Shown here one piece after another: positions 43,301 through 49,254 of a stretch of 64,000 bases of DNA. Source of the stretch: Chaetorhynchus papuensis (Eukaryota; Chordata; Aves; Passeriformes; Rhipiduridae); assembly GCA_013396525.1 (NCBI GenBank), contig VWYX01000873.1:250201-314200 (forward strand), given 5' to 3'. The position numbers and the translations under genes are program-made. The first letter of the stretch is position 1, and the number at the start of each line of letters is the position of its first letter. The notes under the pieces are model-generated. The model was not told where the DNA came from and searched no databases. It worked only from the letters and a program-made list of their open reading frames with translations.

Positions 43301-46300
43301 GTGTTTGTCTTCTGAAGGAAAACAATTTTTCACACCTGAATATCAGAGCAAGCACATTTCATCATCTCTTAAAATACTTCAAAAAGACAATGTGCATTAA
43401 TTTCTTTTTTGGAATTCTTGCAAAATCTGCTTGCTTGCTTTAGGTGTTACTCAAGACTTGAATCCTTCTGAACTAGAGGTCCTTGGGAGAGTATCGGGCC
43501 CATAACAACTACCATTCCTTGGTGTATTCAAAAAAGGTGTCAGTGTGGCACTTGAGCACATGGTTTAATGGTGAACATGCTGGTGGTGCTGGGTTGACAT
43601 GGCACTTGATGGTCCTAAAGGTCTTTTCCCACCTTGATGATTCCATGATTCTATAAAAGCAGTGTTCTGTTTCTGAAGGCTGGTGTACCATTGCCCATTA
43701 AGGCTCTTCTAGGCCAAGACAGACTAGGAAGAGTCAGGCCTATGTAGACTAGAGGACATTAAGGATACACAGATCTCATGAAGAGGACCCAAGCACTGCA
43801 GTCTGACTGGAGTCCACATGATGAATCTGGGGATTGTTACAAGGATATACGATACACAGAAACTTAGAGAAAACATGCTCCTCTTAAAAAAAGCATCTGG
43901 AAAAAACAGTGCTTCAAGAATTCTCAATCTATTCACCAAATTTGTAAGTATTTTTAACACTGAGTTTCTAAAGAAAAGCACCTGTGCTAACATCTGGCTG
44001 CTGACAAGTACTGGATTCATAATCAGGACTAAGAATGACCTTGCCAGGTGATCACAACAGCAGATATACCAATACATTCAAGACCCAGGGGTCTTATGTC
44101 ACTTCCTCACTGCAAGCTCCCCACAGGGACACACTGTGATTTGATGATAACAAAAAAAGCAGCACTGAGGGTGTTCCAGCACTTCTTCTAAGCACATTGC
44201 AACAAGAGAACCTTGCCCAAAATGAAAGACCAAAGAACTGTTCCCCACTGTTTCCCTGGGTAAAACAGCGAGAGCATGTGCTGTGAGAAAAGCCCCTCAG
44301 CCCCGTCGCGGGCTTGCAGGGCTGGCAGCGAGCGCTGCTCCCGCTCCGGCCATCCAAGGGTGCTGCAAGGGCTGCTCGCGGCGGCGGAGCACAGAACACC
44401 ACTTAAACCCCGCCTCTCAACACCATGGAAGCGCCTTCAGGAGTACTGTTTCTGAGGCACTTGAAATTGTGCTGCTTTTTTGAAACTTTTGGAACAAAAG
44501 CACACAAATTCTCAGCAATAAAATGTGATCAGATGGGTGAGAAAAAAAGGAAAAACAATCAACAGGAAAAGGAAGAGTTTCTAAAAATACATCGTTGTTT
44601 AGCTCAGTTTGATGTGGTGCCCATTGTTCTAACCTCATTCACAAGTTTTTTCCCACCCTACCTACAACTTTCATACAAGACACACATTGTCATAGTATTG
44701 CTACAAGCCTTAGAGATTAGGGCTTGCTAAGGGGCAGGAGAGTTTATGACAGGAAACTGTATTTTTAGATAGCATTAAGTCATTGTACTTACAAATTTTA
44801 AGAAAACATTTCCCAGTTCATGCTGAGACTGGGGTTCTGGTTGCAAACAAAATTCCAGGGCTGCCAGGAACTCCTTGTGAACACCAAGAATGTCTTCAAT
44901 GTTAGAAAATAAGATCTGAAATATAAAGAGAAAAACATTGCTAGTTTTTAATATAGCTCAGAGTTTTTTGCTAAGTAGTAATGCCAAAATACTGTGGAGC
45001 ACTAGACTTACCATGACAAGATCCAAAGCTCAGACAGGGACTTGTAAAGAATGAATTACACTGTATTTGCCCCTTTCCTAGCCCCCTATAAAAATCTTTG
45101 TTGCTACTGAAGTCCCTGCTGTAAATTAAGGTTATCTTTGCAAACCCCTGAGCATGATAAATGCAAGCAACCTCTTCTAAGTCCTGAGAATATTTCCTCT
45201 GAGAACAGCCAGGTAAATGGAACCACAAGGCCAAACTCACTTTGCAGGACACAGAAGCAGGGAGTAGCTTGCCTTTCCTTCCCATGCATTAGAAATCCCT
45301 TTCTGGAAGAAAGGGACTTGAAGCTATCACACACAAGGGTGTACCTGTAAACAAGAGACAAAATCTCTGCTGTATGGAATCCAGCCTTTCACTGCCCAGA
45401 GTACAGAATAGTGTACAATTCTCATAAACCTCAAGAGCAGCATTTAGAGTTCCCTTTCACTGACCTCAGTAATTCCAAAAGGCACATGTAGGGGGAAAGA
45501 GGCCCCTTGTTCAACCTTGTATTAAAATGTAACCGTATCAGTTAAATGATCCCTGTGATTAGAATATATGTGTGCTAAGGGGACTAAACTGCCAGGGTGA
45601 AAGACGGTATGCACATTATAAGTCTTGGTCATTTTCATATAAAATATGAGAAGAAAGTGTGAATCTGTGTGTAGAAGATGGAATGCTACCAGAGAGGGAC
45701 AGAAGTTCTGATGTGAGGTGACAGCCATCAGTACTGGCAACCTCTGGAGGGAAGCCTAAAAGGGCAGAGTAAATCCTGGAGTCTGCAGTGACATACATGT
45801 TGCAGACAATGTTTCTATCACTTTGCTTTAACTATGTCACTCGCAAAGAGAAGATCTGCGGTGCAGTCAAACAAGCTTTCACATTGGAAGAAGCCTCCCA
45901 GATCCAGCTCAGTGAGCAGGACACCCTAAAGTGTGAAGCCTGACAGAACCAGCCTTCCTCTTCCTGGCATTTGGTGTGGGAAGTGATGAAGCCTAACATC
46001 TCCAAACACTTCCCAAAATGCCTGACTGTAACACCAAACTCCTCAACTTTATGCAGTGGAATTTCTTCACCAGATGTGGCACTGATTCAGCCTGGTGGCT
46101 GGTGATGTTGCAGCAATTCAGAGAAACAATAATCTGTAAATTAAGTCTAATCATTAAAGATAGGACTGAAACCTCAATTCCTGGTTTAAAACCAGTTCTC
46201 TGGTTTAGCAGGGATAGACAAGATCAGGAATTCAAGGCTTTCCTCTCTGCAGGTACCCAGGTTCAACTCTATACCTGCTGTTATTCACAAGGATGGGCAG

Positions 46301-49254
46301 ACTATTTCTCTCAAACTCCTCCTGCTAGATGGCTGCACGCACAGAGACAAGCCTGTTGCATCTTCCTTGTCTTTGCTTCCCTTTCCCTTCAGGAATTCTG
46401 AAATACAGTCATGTGTACCACCATTAATGCCCACCTGTGCCTCAGAGCTCCTTTCTAGCTCTCAATAAGCTGAAAGATTCCAGCACACTAAATTTGCACT
46501 GATTGGCTCTGAACCCAAAAAAAGTCCAGGGAGCTGGGATCCTTTGATTGCTCTCTAAAAACTTCCTGTGCTAATTCAAGTGGAGCCTGTAGGTGTTCTG
46601 TCACGTGGCTGAAAGTGATGTGATGACACAGTAGCCACTGCCGGCATTGCTTTGCCAGAAACTGTGCCAGAAGGGGATTAACAAGCAAGAAGAAAACATC
46701 TGTCAGGGATGATTTTATCCTTCAGGAGCAGTCTTCAGGGGTGTTTTTTGATCCAAGGAATATCTCTGCAAGCTAATGAATTCTGAGGTGATCAGTAAAG
46801 CCCTGCTTGCAGCAGAATTTGCAGGTAAGAGTCACTTGAAAATCAAGGCAGCAGACAGATCTCGACTGCACGTGCTCCTGTACCAAACCCAGTTACCACC
46901 CTTGCGCACACCCTCAAGTTGTACTGCCTTCAAACTGCTGTATCAGTGAAGTGACAGCAATGCCTGCTGTGAGCATAGTATAATATTAACATATCAGGAG
47001 AGTTATTTCCACATGAGGCAATGAATAAATTAAAACCAATTTTTTATGATGTTGCTGCAGCTGTTAGTCACTGGAGCACTCGTAAAATCTGGGCCTGTCA
47101 CTGGAGCACTTGTAAAATCTGGGCCTGTCACAGGACTAAACGTGGCCTTTCTGGAGGGGGCTACAGTGGCTGAAGATTACTGAAATCTCTGATGCTTAGA
47201 ACCAGCTGTAGGAGAAATCTGCAAATAATACTGGGAGCAATAACCCAACTTATCTTAAAAAGCACTTTCTCCTTTTGCTCAGAGGTGAGTGACTGCCTGA
47301 ATACCTTGTATTTTCCTCTAGACATTTCTGCCACATAAAGAAAGAGTAAAGACAGGCTTCTCCTCACATAAGCTGCCAAACCGCTTTTATAGTATCTTCT
47401 GCCGTCAGCCATCTCACAGCTCTTTGGTGACTCAACACACATAATAGCAGCAGGCAGATTATCAGAAGTCCCAACACCACCTTGCTTTTCCTGGCTCTAC
47501 CAGCAAGGAGGGAGAAAGGAGCGGGAAATAAAAACAAGTATCTTTCAGTTGCAGGAAAGAAAAATTATTTGGTATAGAGGGACATGTAGGGTGGAAGGAG
47601 GAGACAATATTGACTCTGGAAACTATGAACACAGGAAAACTGTGCTTTGTGATTCTGTTTCATCAGAAATAGGCATAAACCTTTTATTACTGAAGGGGAG
47701 CTCTCTTACTGAAAGCTGGGTATTGTTATAACAGGAATATATGAGGTCTCACAGTGGCCTCAAAAAGACCCCGCAGACATTTAGAGAATGACGCAAGGAG
47801 AAAGTGGTACTTCCCCAGAGGAGTGTGAAGCAATTTCAAATACAAATTCTGCTACACAGGCTTTGTAGGCACTGCATCTGATTATGTGGCAGTCATAATT
47901 AATATTAATTTTGATTATATAAATAATGATAGAATAATAATTTTCATCAACACTGAGAAATAGTTGTGTAAGTTTGTTTTCATGCAGAGCTCAGTTTTTG
48001 CACACTTCTATGTACACAAGATCTACTGTCACACATCACTTGTCTACTTTTTCTTCAGTAACTTACTCCAGATGCTGGATGGTGAGTTTTTGGAGAGTGG
48101 AGATTTCCACATTTGAGGATGGCGAGAGGCTGAGCTCCACAAAGGTGTCAGCAGTCTTGCTCCCAGCCCCTTCTGATGCCAGCCAGTCAATACCACACAT
48201 TGCTGGCCTGTAGAACTGACAGCCAATGTGGGGCTGGAACCCTGCTCACCTGGTACATCCAGGAAGCCTGGCACAGGAAATGGAGGGAAACACGTGCCAG
48301 CTGCAGCAGCACTGCCGGGCGTAACACACCTCCTGTGGCTGCCCTGCTCCCACAGGGCTCCAGGGCAAAGCTACTGCTGATTCAGGAGCTCCAGGACCAA
48401 ACACAAGTGCAGTAAAGCACCATCCAGTGGCAAACAAACTGCACTCTGTCCTGCTCATCAGTGGGTTTCACTTGCGTACATGTACGAAGAGGGGTTTGGT
48501 TTCACGTGCACATGTGTACAAGGTGAGTTTTTAAGCCAAATTACTACAAGGAAGTGTTTTGTGTATTTATGACATTAATGAACAACATGCACCCCTGTGA
48601 CCACAGGCCCTAGAGAAGTCTGTACCTCACAGTTCTCTATGTCCCTTAACTCTTTCTAGTGCAAAATTCATTCAGGAACCTCCTCACACAAGGGTCTCAC
48701 AGTACATAGACCTCCCACAAGAACACAAAGGAACATTCCTGCCTCCTTCTCATAAACCCTATCAATTTTCTATTGGTAGAAAACAGCAGATGCAAATTGG
48801 CTAACTGAATACTGTCAAATGAAACAGACAAGGGCTGTGGATTCCCTGCCTTTCCTCTCAAAGACTCTGAAATGGCCCCTTCGTACTCTACTCGGTGTTT
48901 CACAAATCTTGCCAAAAGTTAATATCTCTGACAACACTACACCATTGTCAAATTTTACTAAAATTAGCTGGTGAGATGAAAAATTACTGGAAGATGACAG
49001 CTGTAGGAATGGGCAAACAGATTGACAGATAAACTGTCAACATGAGCTCTTTTCCTTAGGGAACCAGTTTAACAATAAGCATCAGTATGACAAGAGGATA
49101 TTTGATATTCATATCCCGGAACCTAGCCTTTCATTGCATATCCCTTTCCCTACCAAGAAAACAAGGAAGACAGAAGAAATACCTTAACATTCTCCTCTGT
49201 TATGTACTTCTCGGCTTTGTCCACTGCATTTTGTCGGATCCGGTGAAGAAATGC
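4189..49254 (-). CDS. PREX1: PREX1 (P-Rex1), partial: 15 internal coding exons, DH-PH-DEP-DEP part of a Rac GEF
   Basis: Joined exons on the minus strand give 553 codons with no stop and matching phases. P-Rex1 exchanges GDP for GTP on Rac-family GTPases at the plasma membrane and is activated jointly by PIP3 (through the PH domain) and G-protein beta-gamma. In order the exons encode the DH domain (lacking its first helix), PH, DEP1 and DEP2. Residues known in human P-Rex1 are at the expected places: Asn238 in the DH domain (codon 31054-31056), and the PIP3 contacts Lys280 (28864-28866), Arg289 and Arg328 (25641-25643). PREX1 is preferred over the paralogue PREX2 because the PH segment reads [15 protein letters not shown] and the DEP2 end reads [18 protein letters not shown]2 differs at both from memory. 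The start codon and first exon lie to the right of the window; the PDZ and C-terminal exons lie to the left. Confidence 0.96.
4332..5606 (-). other. PREX1: PREX1 intron 15
   Basis: 1275 bp between the two halves of DEP2. AT-rich, with a short TA run next to the exon 16 acceptor (4340-4352). No repeat family or other gene seen. Confidence 0.85.
5607..5679 (-). CDS. PREX1: PREX1 exon 15 (DEP2)
   Basis: 73 bp, starting at a codon boundary and ending one base into Val. Acceptor cctgtttctag, donor CATG|GTAATG. It encodes [16 protein letters not shown] then CNNGFMHH. This is the central DEP2 helix, with the same A-x-x-L-G-x-x-L-x-x-x-G-x-x-x-H pattern as exon 11, consistent with DEP1 and DEP2 being duplicates. 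Confidence 0.94.
5680..7931 (-). other. PREX1: PREX1 intron 14
   Basis: 2252 bp. An imperfect trinucleotide stretch (tta/tca/cac units) lies at 7624-7672. Nothing else recognised. Confidence 0.85.
7932..8007 (-). CDS. PREX1: PREX1 exon 14 (start of DEP2)
   Basis: 76 bp; the first base completes Lys, and the exon ends at a codon boundary. Acceptor tttaattag, donor CAG|GTAAGA. It reads [16 protein letters not shown] then KLVDWLIAQ. The KLVDWL motif marks the first helices of DEP2. A second AG lies two bases into the exon (tag|AG|ACC), but using it would break the frame, so the first AG is chosen. Confidence 0.94.
8008..12056 (-). other. PREX1: PREX1 intron 13
   Basis: 4049 bp between the linker exon and DEP2. 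The section 8860-9250 is rich in short palindromes and looks unlike the surrounding intron (listed separately). An octamer ATGCAAAT lies at 11203-11210. No other gene or known repeat seen. Confidence 0.85.
8866..9090. promoter_or_regulatory. Palindrome-rich intronic block, possible conserved non-coding element or old SINE
   Basis: Three near-perfect palindromes lie close together: ctggatt-t-aatccag (8927-8941), caattaat-ttgc-attaattg (9047-9066) and ctctca-t-tgagag (9072-9084). The middle one contains an octamer (ATTTGCAT) flanked by homeodomain-type TAAT cores, and the first contains TAATCC. The block also holds a T-box-like TTTCACCT. This could be a regulatory element or the remains of an ancient tRNA-derived SINE; neither can be decided from sequence alone. 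Confidence 0.25.
12057..12106 (-). CDS. PREX1: PREX1 exon 13 (50-bp exon, DEP1-DEP2 linker)
   Basis: A 50-bp exon encoding [16 protein letters not shown] plus two bases of Lys. Acceptor ccttcttcag, donor GTAAA|GTAAGT. It begins at a codon boundary and restores the phase needed by exon 14. It was found by looking for the expected GVRLYCRLH linker between DEP1 and DEP2. The residues Cys in LHCLY and Val-Val before Lys replace Ser and Val-Ile in the human sequence as I recall it. Confidence 0.93.
12107..12803 (-). other. PREX1: PREX1 intron 12
   Basis: 697 bp, one of the shortest introns. A 61-codon frame at 12435-12620 on the minus strand has no recognisable similarity and no splice connection. 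No repeats seen. Confidence 0.85.
12804..12907 (-). CDS. PREX1: PREX1 exon 12 (end of DEP1)
   Basis: 104 bp; the first two bases complete Val and it ends at a codon boundary. Acceptor gatgttttag, donor AAG|GTTTGT, a weaker donor than the others because it lacks the usual A at +3/+4. It encodes [19 protein letters not shown] then [15 protein letters not shown]. The [16 protein letters not shown] segment is the last strand pair of DEP1. Confidence 0.95.
12908..16268 (-). other. PREX1: PREX1 intron 11
   Basis: 3361 bp. Contains a 24-bp-period duplication at 14315-14356. No repeat family or other gene recognised. Confidence 0.85.
14315..14356. repeat. 24-bp-period tandem duplication
   Basis: The 18-bp core atttctaaatcaaattga occurs at 14315-14332 and again at 14339-14356 with one base changed (a to c). 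Unit spacing is 24 bp. A short recent or moderately old duplication. Confidence 0.8.
16269..16369 (-). CDS. PREX1: PREX1 exon 11 (DEP1)
   Basis: 101 bp; the first base completes Asn and the last begins Val. Acceptor cctttgcag, donor CATG|GTGAGT. It reads [18 protein letters not shown] then [15 protein letters not shown]. The pattern F-V-x-W-L and A-x-x-L-G-Q-x-L-x-x-x-G-x-I-x-H is characteristic of DEP domains. Small differences from human P-Rex1 (Thr in WLTEI, Pro in SKPEE) are conservative for this region. Confidence 0.95.
16370..20447 (-). other. PREX1: PREX1 intron 10
   Basis: 4078 bp between the two exons that split the start of DEP1. Open frames near 17659-18046 and 18363-18680 overlap on both strands and have no recognisable domain. 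No repeats recognised. Confidence 0.8.
20448..20595 (-). CDS. PREX1: PREX1 exon 10 (PH-DEP1 linker and start of DEP1)
   Basis: 148 bp, entered two bases into a codon to complete Ser, and leaving two bases (AA) that join C of exon 11 to make Asn. Acceptor attccag, donor GGCAA|GTAAGT. It encodes [39 protein letters not shown] and [24 protein letters not shown] is the start of the first DEP domain (Dishevelled/EGL-10/Pleckstrin fold). Confidence 0.95.
20870..21618 (+). mobile_element. CR1 LINE, 5'-truncated 3' end, antisense to PREX1
   Basis: About 700 bp matching the 3' end of avian CR1. It includes caatcccaagcacaaatacag near 20911, a section ending in gagagtccagaggaggccct (21181-21200), the CTGGAAGTGTCCAAGGCCAGG segment (about 21488-21508), and the terminal ccattctatgatcctgtgattct ending at 21618. 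GC is much higher than the flanking intron. Degenerate and 5'-truncated; no intact reverse transcriptase. The 230-codon frame on the opposite strand is only antisense of this element. The left boundary is approximate. Confidence 0.88.
23986..24138 (-). mobile_element. CR1 LINE 3'-end fragment, same strand as PREX1
   Basis: The sequence cagaatggtttgggttggaa, followed by gggacctt and ending ccttgaacacctccaggaatg, is the reverse complement of the CR1 3' terminus. About 150 bp, strongly 5'-truncated. Opposite in orientation to the CR1 copy 2.4 kb away in the same intron. Confidence 0.92.
24596..24745 (-). CDS. PREX1: PREX1 exon 9 (PH domain, last strands and C-terminal helix)
   Basis: 150 bp; the first two bases complete Ala, and the final base begins a Ser codon. 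Acceptor cttctgcag, donor A|GTAAGT. It reads [19 protein letters not shown], then [20 protein letters not shown] and ends [10 protein letters not shown]. The KWLDAII helix with its Trp is the invariant C-terminal helix of a PH domain. The [11 protein letters not shown] wording separates PREX1 from PREX2, which has a different segment here. Confidence 0.96.
24746..25588 (-). other. PREX1: PREX1 intron 8
   Basis: 843 bp within the PH domain. No repeats or other genes seen; minus-strand open frames at 24867-25175 and 25257-25584 have no recognisable content. Confidence 0.85.
25589..25704 (-). CDS. PREX1: PREX1 exon 8 (PH domain, basic loop and following strand)
   Basis: 116 bp; the first base completes Arg306 and the last base begins an Ala codon. 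Acceptor aattgcag, donor ACAG|GTAAGT. It reads [20 protein letters not shown] then [18 protein letters not shown]. The Arg of IFRGR is at human Arg328, a PIP3 contact. The loop [12 protein letters not shown] is one residue shorter than the human loop I recall (VTGSKKSTKRTKS), and Ser and Thr are swapped at the human Ser313/Thr314 pair. Total frame is unaffected. Confidence 0.95.
25705..28786 (-). other. PREX1: PREX1 intron 7
   Basis: 3082 bp. Its main feature is the A/C-only tract at 27660-27885, about 900 bp downstream of the exon 7 donor in the transcript. The rest shows nothing recognisable. Confidence 0.85.
27660..27885. repeat. A/C-only low-complexity tract (G/T-rich on the transcribed-RNA strand)
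   Basis: About 225 bp composed nearly entirely of A and C on the plus strand, including a run of 12 C (27721-27732) and a run of 10 C near 27810, with aaaacccc- and caaa-type units. Because PREX1 is on the minus strand, the pre-mRNA carries G-runs separated by U-runs. The 120-codon plus-strand frame and three minus-strand frames here are products of this composition, not genes. Confidence 0.85.
28787..28920 (-). CDS. PREX1: PREX1 exon 7 (PH domain, first strands)
   Basis: 134 bp, starting phase 0 (GSNLTD) and ending two bases into an Arg codon. Acceptor tatgtttcag, donor CCAG|GTGAG. It encodes [20 protein letters not shown], then [17 protein letters not shown] and VYCKRKSR. The Lys of TLLKIS and the Arg of NIQER correspond to human Lys280 and Arg289, which bind the inositol phosphate head group of PIP3. 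Both are conserved, so lipid binding is probably intact. Confidence 0.95.
28921..30984 (-). other. PREX1: PREX1 intron 6
   Basis: 2064 bp separating the DH and PH exons. No repeat family or other gene recognised; a plus-strand 103-codon frame at 29792-30103 has no recognisable domain. Confidence 0.85.
30985..31146 (-). CDS. PREX1: PREX1 exon 6 (end of DH, DH-PH linker)
   Basis: 54 codons, phase 0 at both ends, with acceptor ctttttttgaag and donor GAG|GTAGGA. It encodes [13 protein letters not shown], the helix with [18 protein letters not shown], and ends HIEGWE. The second Asn of NINETK falls exactly at human Asn238, which together with Glu56 is required for Rac exchange activity (the E56A/N238A pair is the usual GEF-dead mutant). 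The catalytic residue is therefore kept here. Confidence 0.96.
34482..34528. repeat. 30-bp-spaced duplication
   Basis: The 17-bp core cccagtggctcacacgg occurs exactly at 34482-34498 and 34512-34528, with a further partial ccagtggct at 34499-34507. Confidence 0.8.
34860..35030. repeat. Second A/C-rich low-complexity tract
   Basis: About 170 bp dominated by A and C on the plus strand: caa repeats (34884-34900), several runs of 4-8 C separated by A runs. Same composition and same strand bias as the tract in intron 7. G/U-rich in the PREX1 pre-mRNA. Confidence 0.85.
35343..35361. repeat. AC dinucleotide microsatellite
   Basis: Nine and a half uninterrupted AC units followed by a short TA run. 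Confidence 0.85.
36944..37045 (-). CDS. PREX1: PREX1 exon 5 (DH conserved region 3)
   Basis: 34 codons, phase 0 at both ends, with acceptor gattatag and donor AAG|GTAAAC. It contains [19 protein letters not shown] and [14 protein letters not shown]. The last segment, with P-x-Q-R-x-x-x-Y-P-L-L, is the classic Dbl-homology signature helix that contacts the GTPase. The first residue is Gly where I recall Ser in human P-Rex1 and Asn in P-Rex2, so the position is variable. Confidence 0.95.
37046..39863 (-). other. PREX1: PREX1 intron 4
   Basis: 2818 bp. A 16-base A run lies at 39626-39641. No repeat family or other gene recognised. Confidence 0.85.
39864..39968 (-). CDS. PREX1: PREX1 exon 4 (DH domain)
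   Basis: 35 codons, phase 0 at both ends, with acceptor tccttgcag and donor CTG|GTAAGC. It reads [18 protein letters not shown] then [17 protein letters not shown], the middle DH helices, about human residues 139-173. The YCSNHEKA motif is shared by P-Rex1 and P-Rex2. Spacing from exon 3 is a 4.8 kb intron that holds a CR1 fragment and a CpG-dense patch. Confidence 0.95.
43519..43654 (+). mobile_element. CR1-type retroposon 3' end (different subfamily)
   Basis: It has the layout tggtgtattcaaaaaaggtg, gtggcact..gcacatggttta, gatggtcctaaaggtctttt, ccaccttgatgattcc and ends atgattctat. This resembles the 3' region of a CR1 subfamily common in birds that ends in the same ATTCTAT repeat but has a different upstream sequence from the other two copies. 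About 135 bp, diverged. Subfamily not named because I cannot compare with a library. Confidence 0.7.
44291..44420. other. CpG-dense intronic patch
   Basis: About 12 CpG in 130 bp (for example gtcgcggg, gcgagcgc, ctcgcggcggcgg) in an intron that is otherwise CpG-poor. It lies about 370 bp downstream of exon 3 in the transcript. It could be a small unmethylated regulatory patch, an alternative promoter or the trace of an inserted GC-rich sequence. No open frame with recognisable content covers it. Confidence 0.5.
44793..44915 (-). CDS. PREX1: PREX1 exon 3 (DH domain)
   Basis: 41 codons, phase 0 at both ends, with acceptor atatttcag and donor TTT|GTAAGT. Key segments are [19 protein letters not shown] and [12 protein letters not shown], typical of the first conserved regions of Dbl-homology domains and close to human P-Rex1 residues 98-138. 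It joins in frame to exon 2 (ENVK) and exon 4 (KDKFF). Confidence 0.95.
44916..49182 (-). other. PREX1: PREX1 intron 2
   Basis: 4267 bp. Contains a 30-bp tandem duplication (47068-47130). A 127-codon plus-strand frame at 46018-46401 has no recognisable domain. No repeat family recognised. Confidence 0.85.
47068..47130. repeat. 30-bp tandem duplication
   Basis: The 30-bp unit beginning actggagcac and ending tgggcctgtc occurs at 47071-47100 and 47101-47130, differing at one base (c/t), with three matching bases before the first copy. A recent local duplication. Confidence 0.9.
49183..49254 (-). CDS. PREX1: PREX1 exon 2 (DH domain)
   Basis: 24 codons starting [10 protein letters not shown] and ending TEENVK, phase 0 at both ends. 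The acceptor is tctctgcag after a pyrimidine tract and the donor is AAG|GTATTT. It encodes an early helix of the DH domain, about human residues 74-97. The middle (VDKAEKYI) differs most from the human sequence I remember, while the two ends match closely. This is the first coding exon visible; exon 1, carrying the catalytic Glu56, is not in the window. Confidence 0.93.

Larger units (their letters stand above)
39969..44792 (-). other. PREX1: PREX1 intron 3
   Basis: 4824 bp. Contains a CR1-type fragment (43519-43654) and a CpG-dense patch (44291-44420). An octamer ATTTGCAT lies at 41167-41174. Otherwise nothing recognised. Confidence 0.85.

Noticed and set aside
48044..48079. Plus-strand pyrimidine tract plus AG followed by ATG|GTGAGT, looking like a tiny antisense exon
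   Set aside because: Matches to splice consensus this short arise often by chance; no other exon of an antisense transcript was seen.
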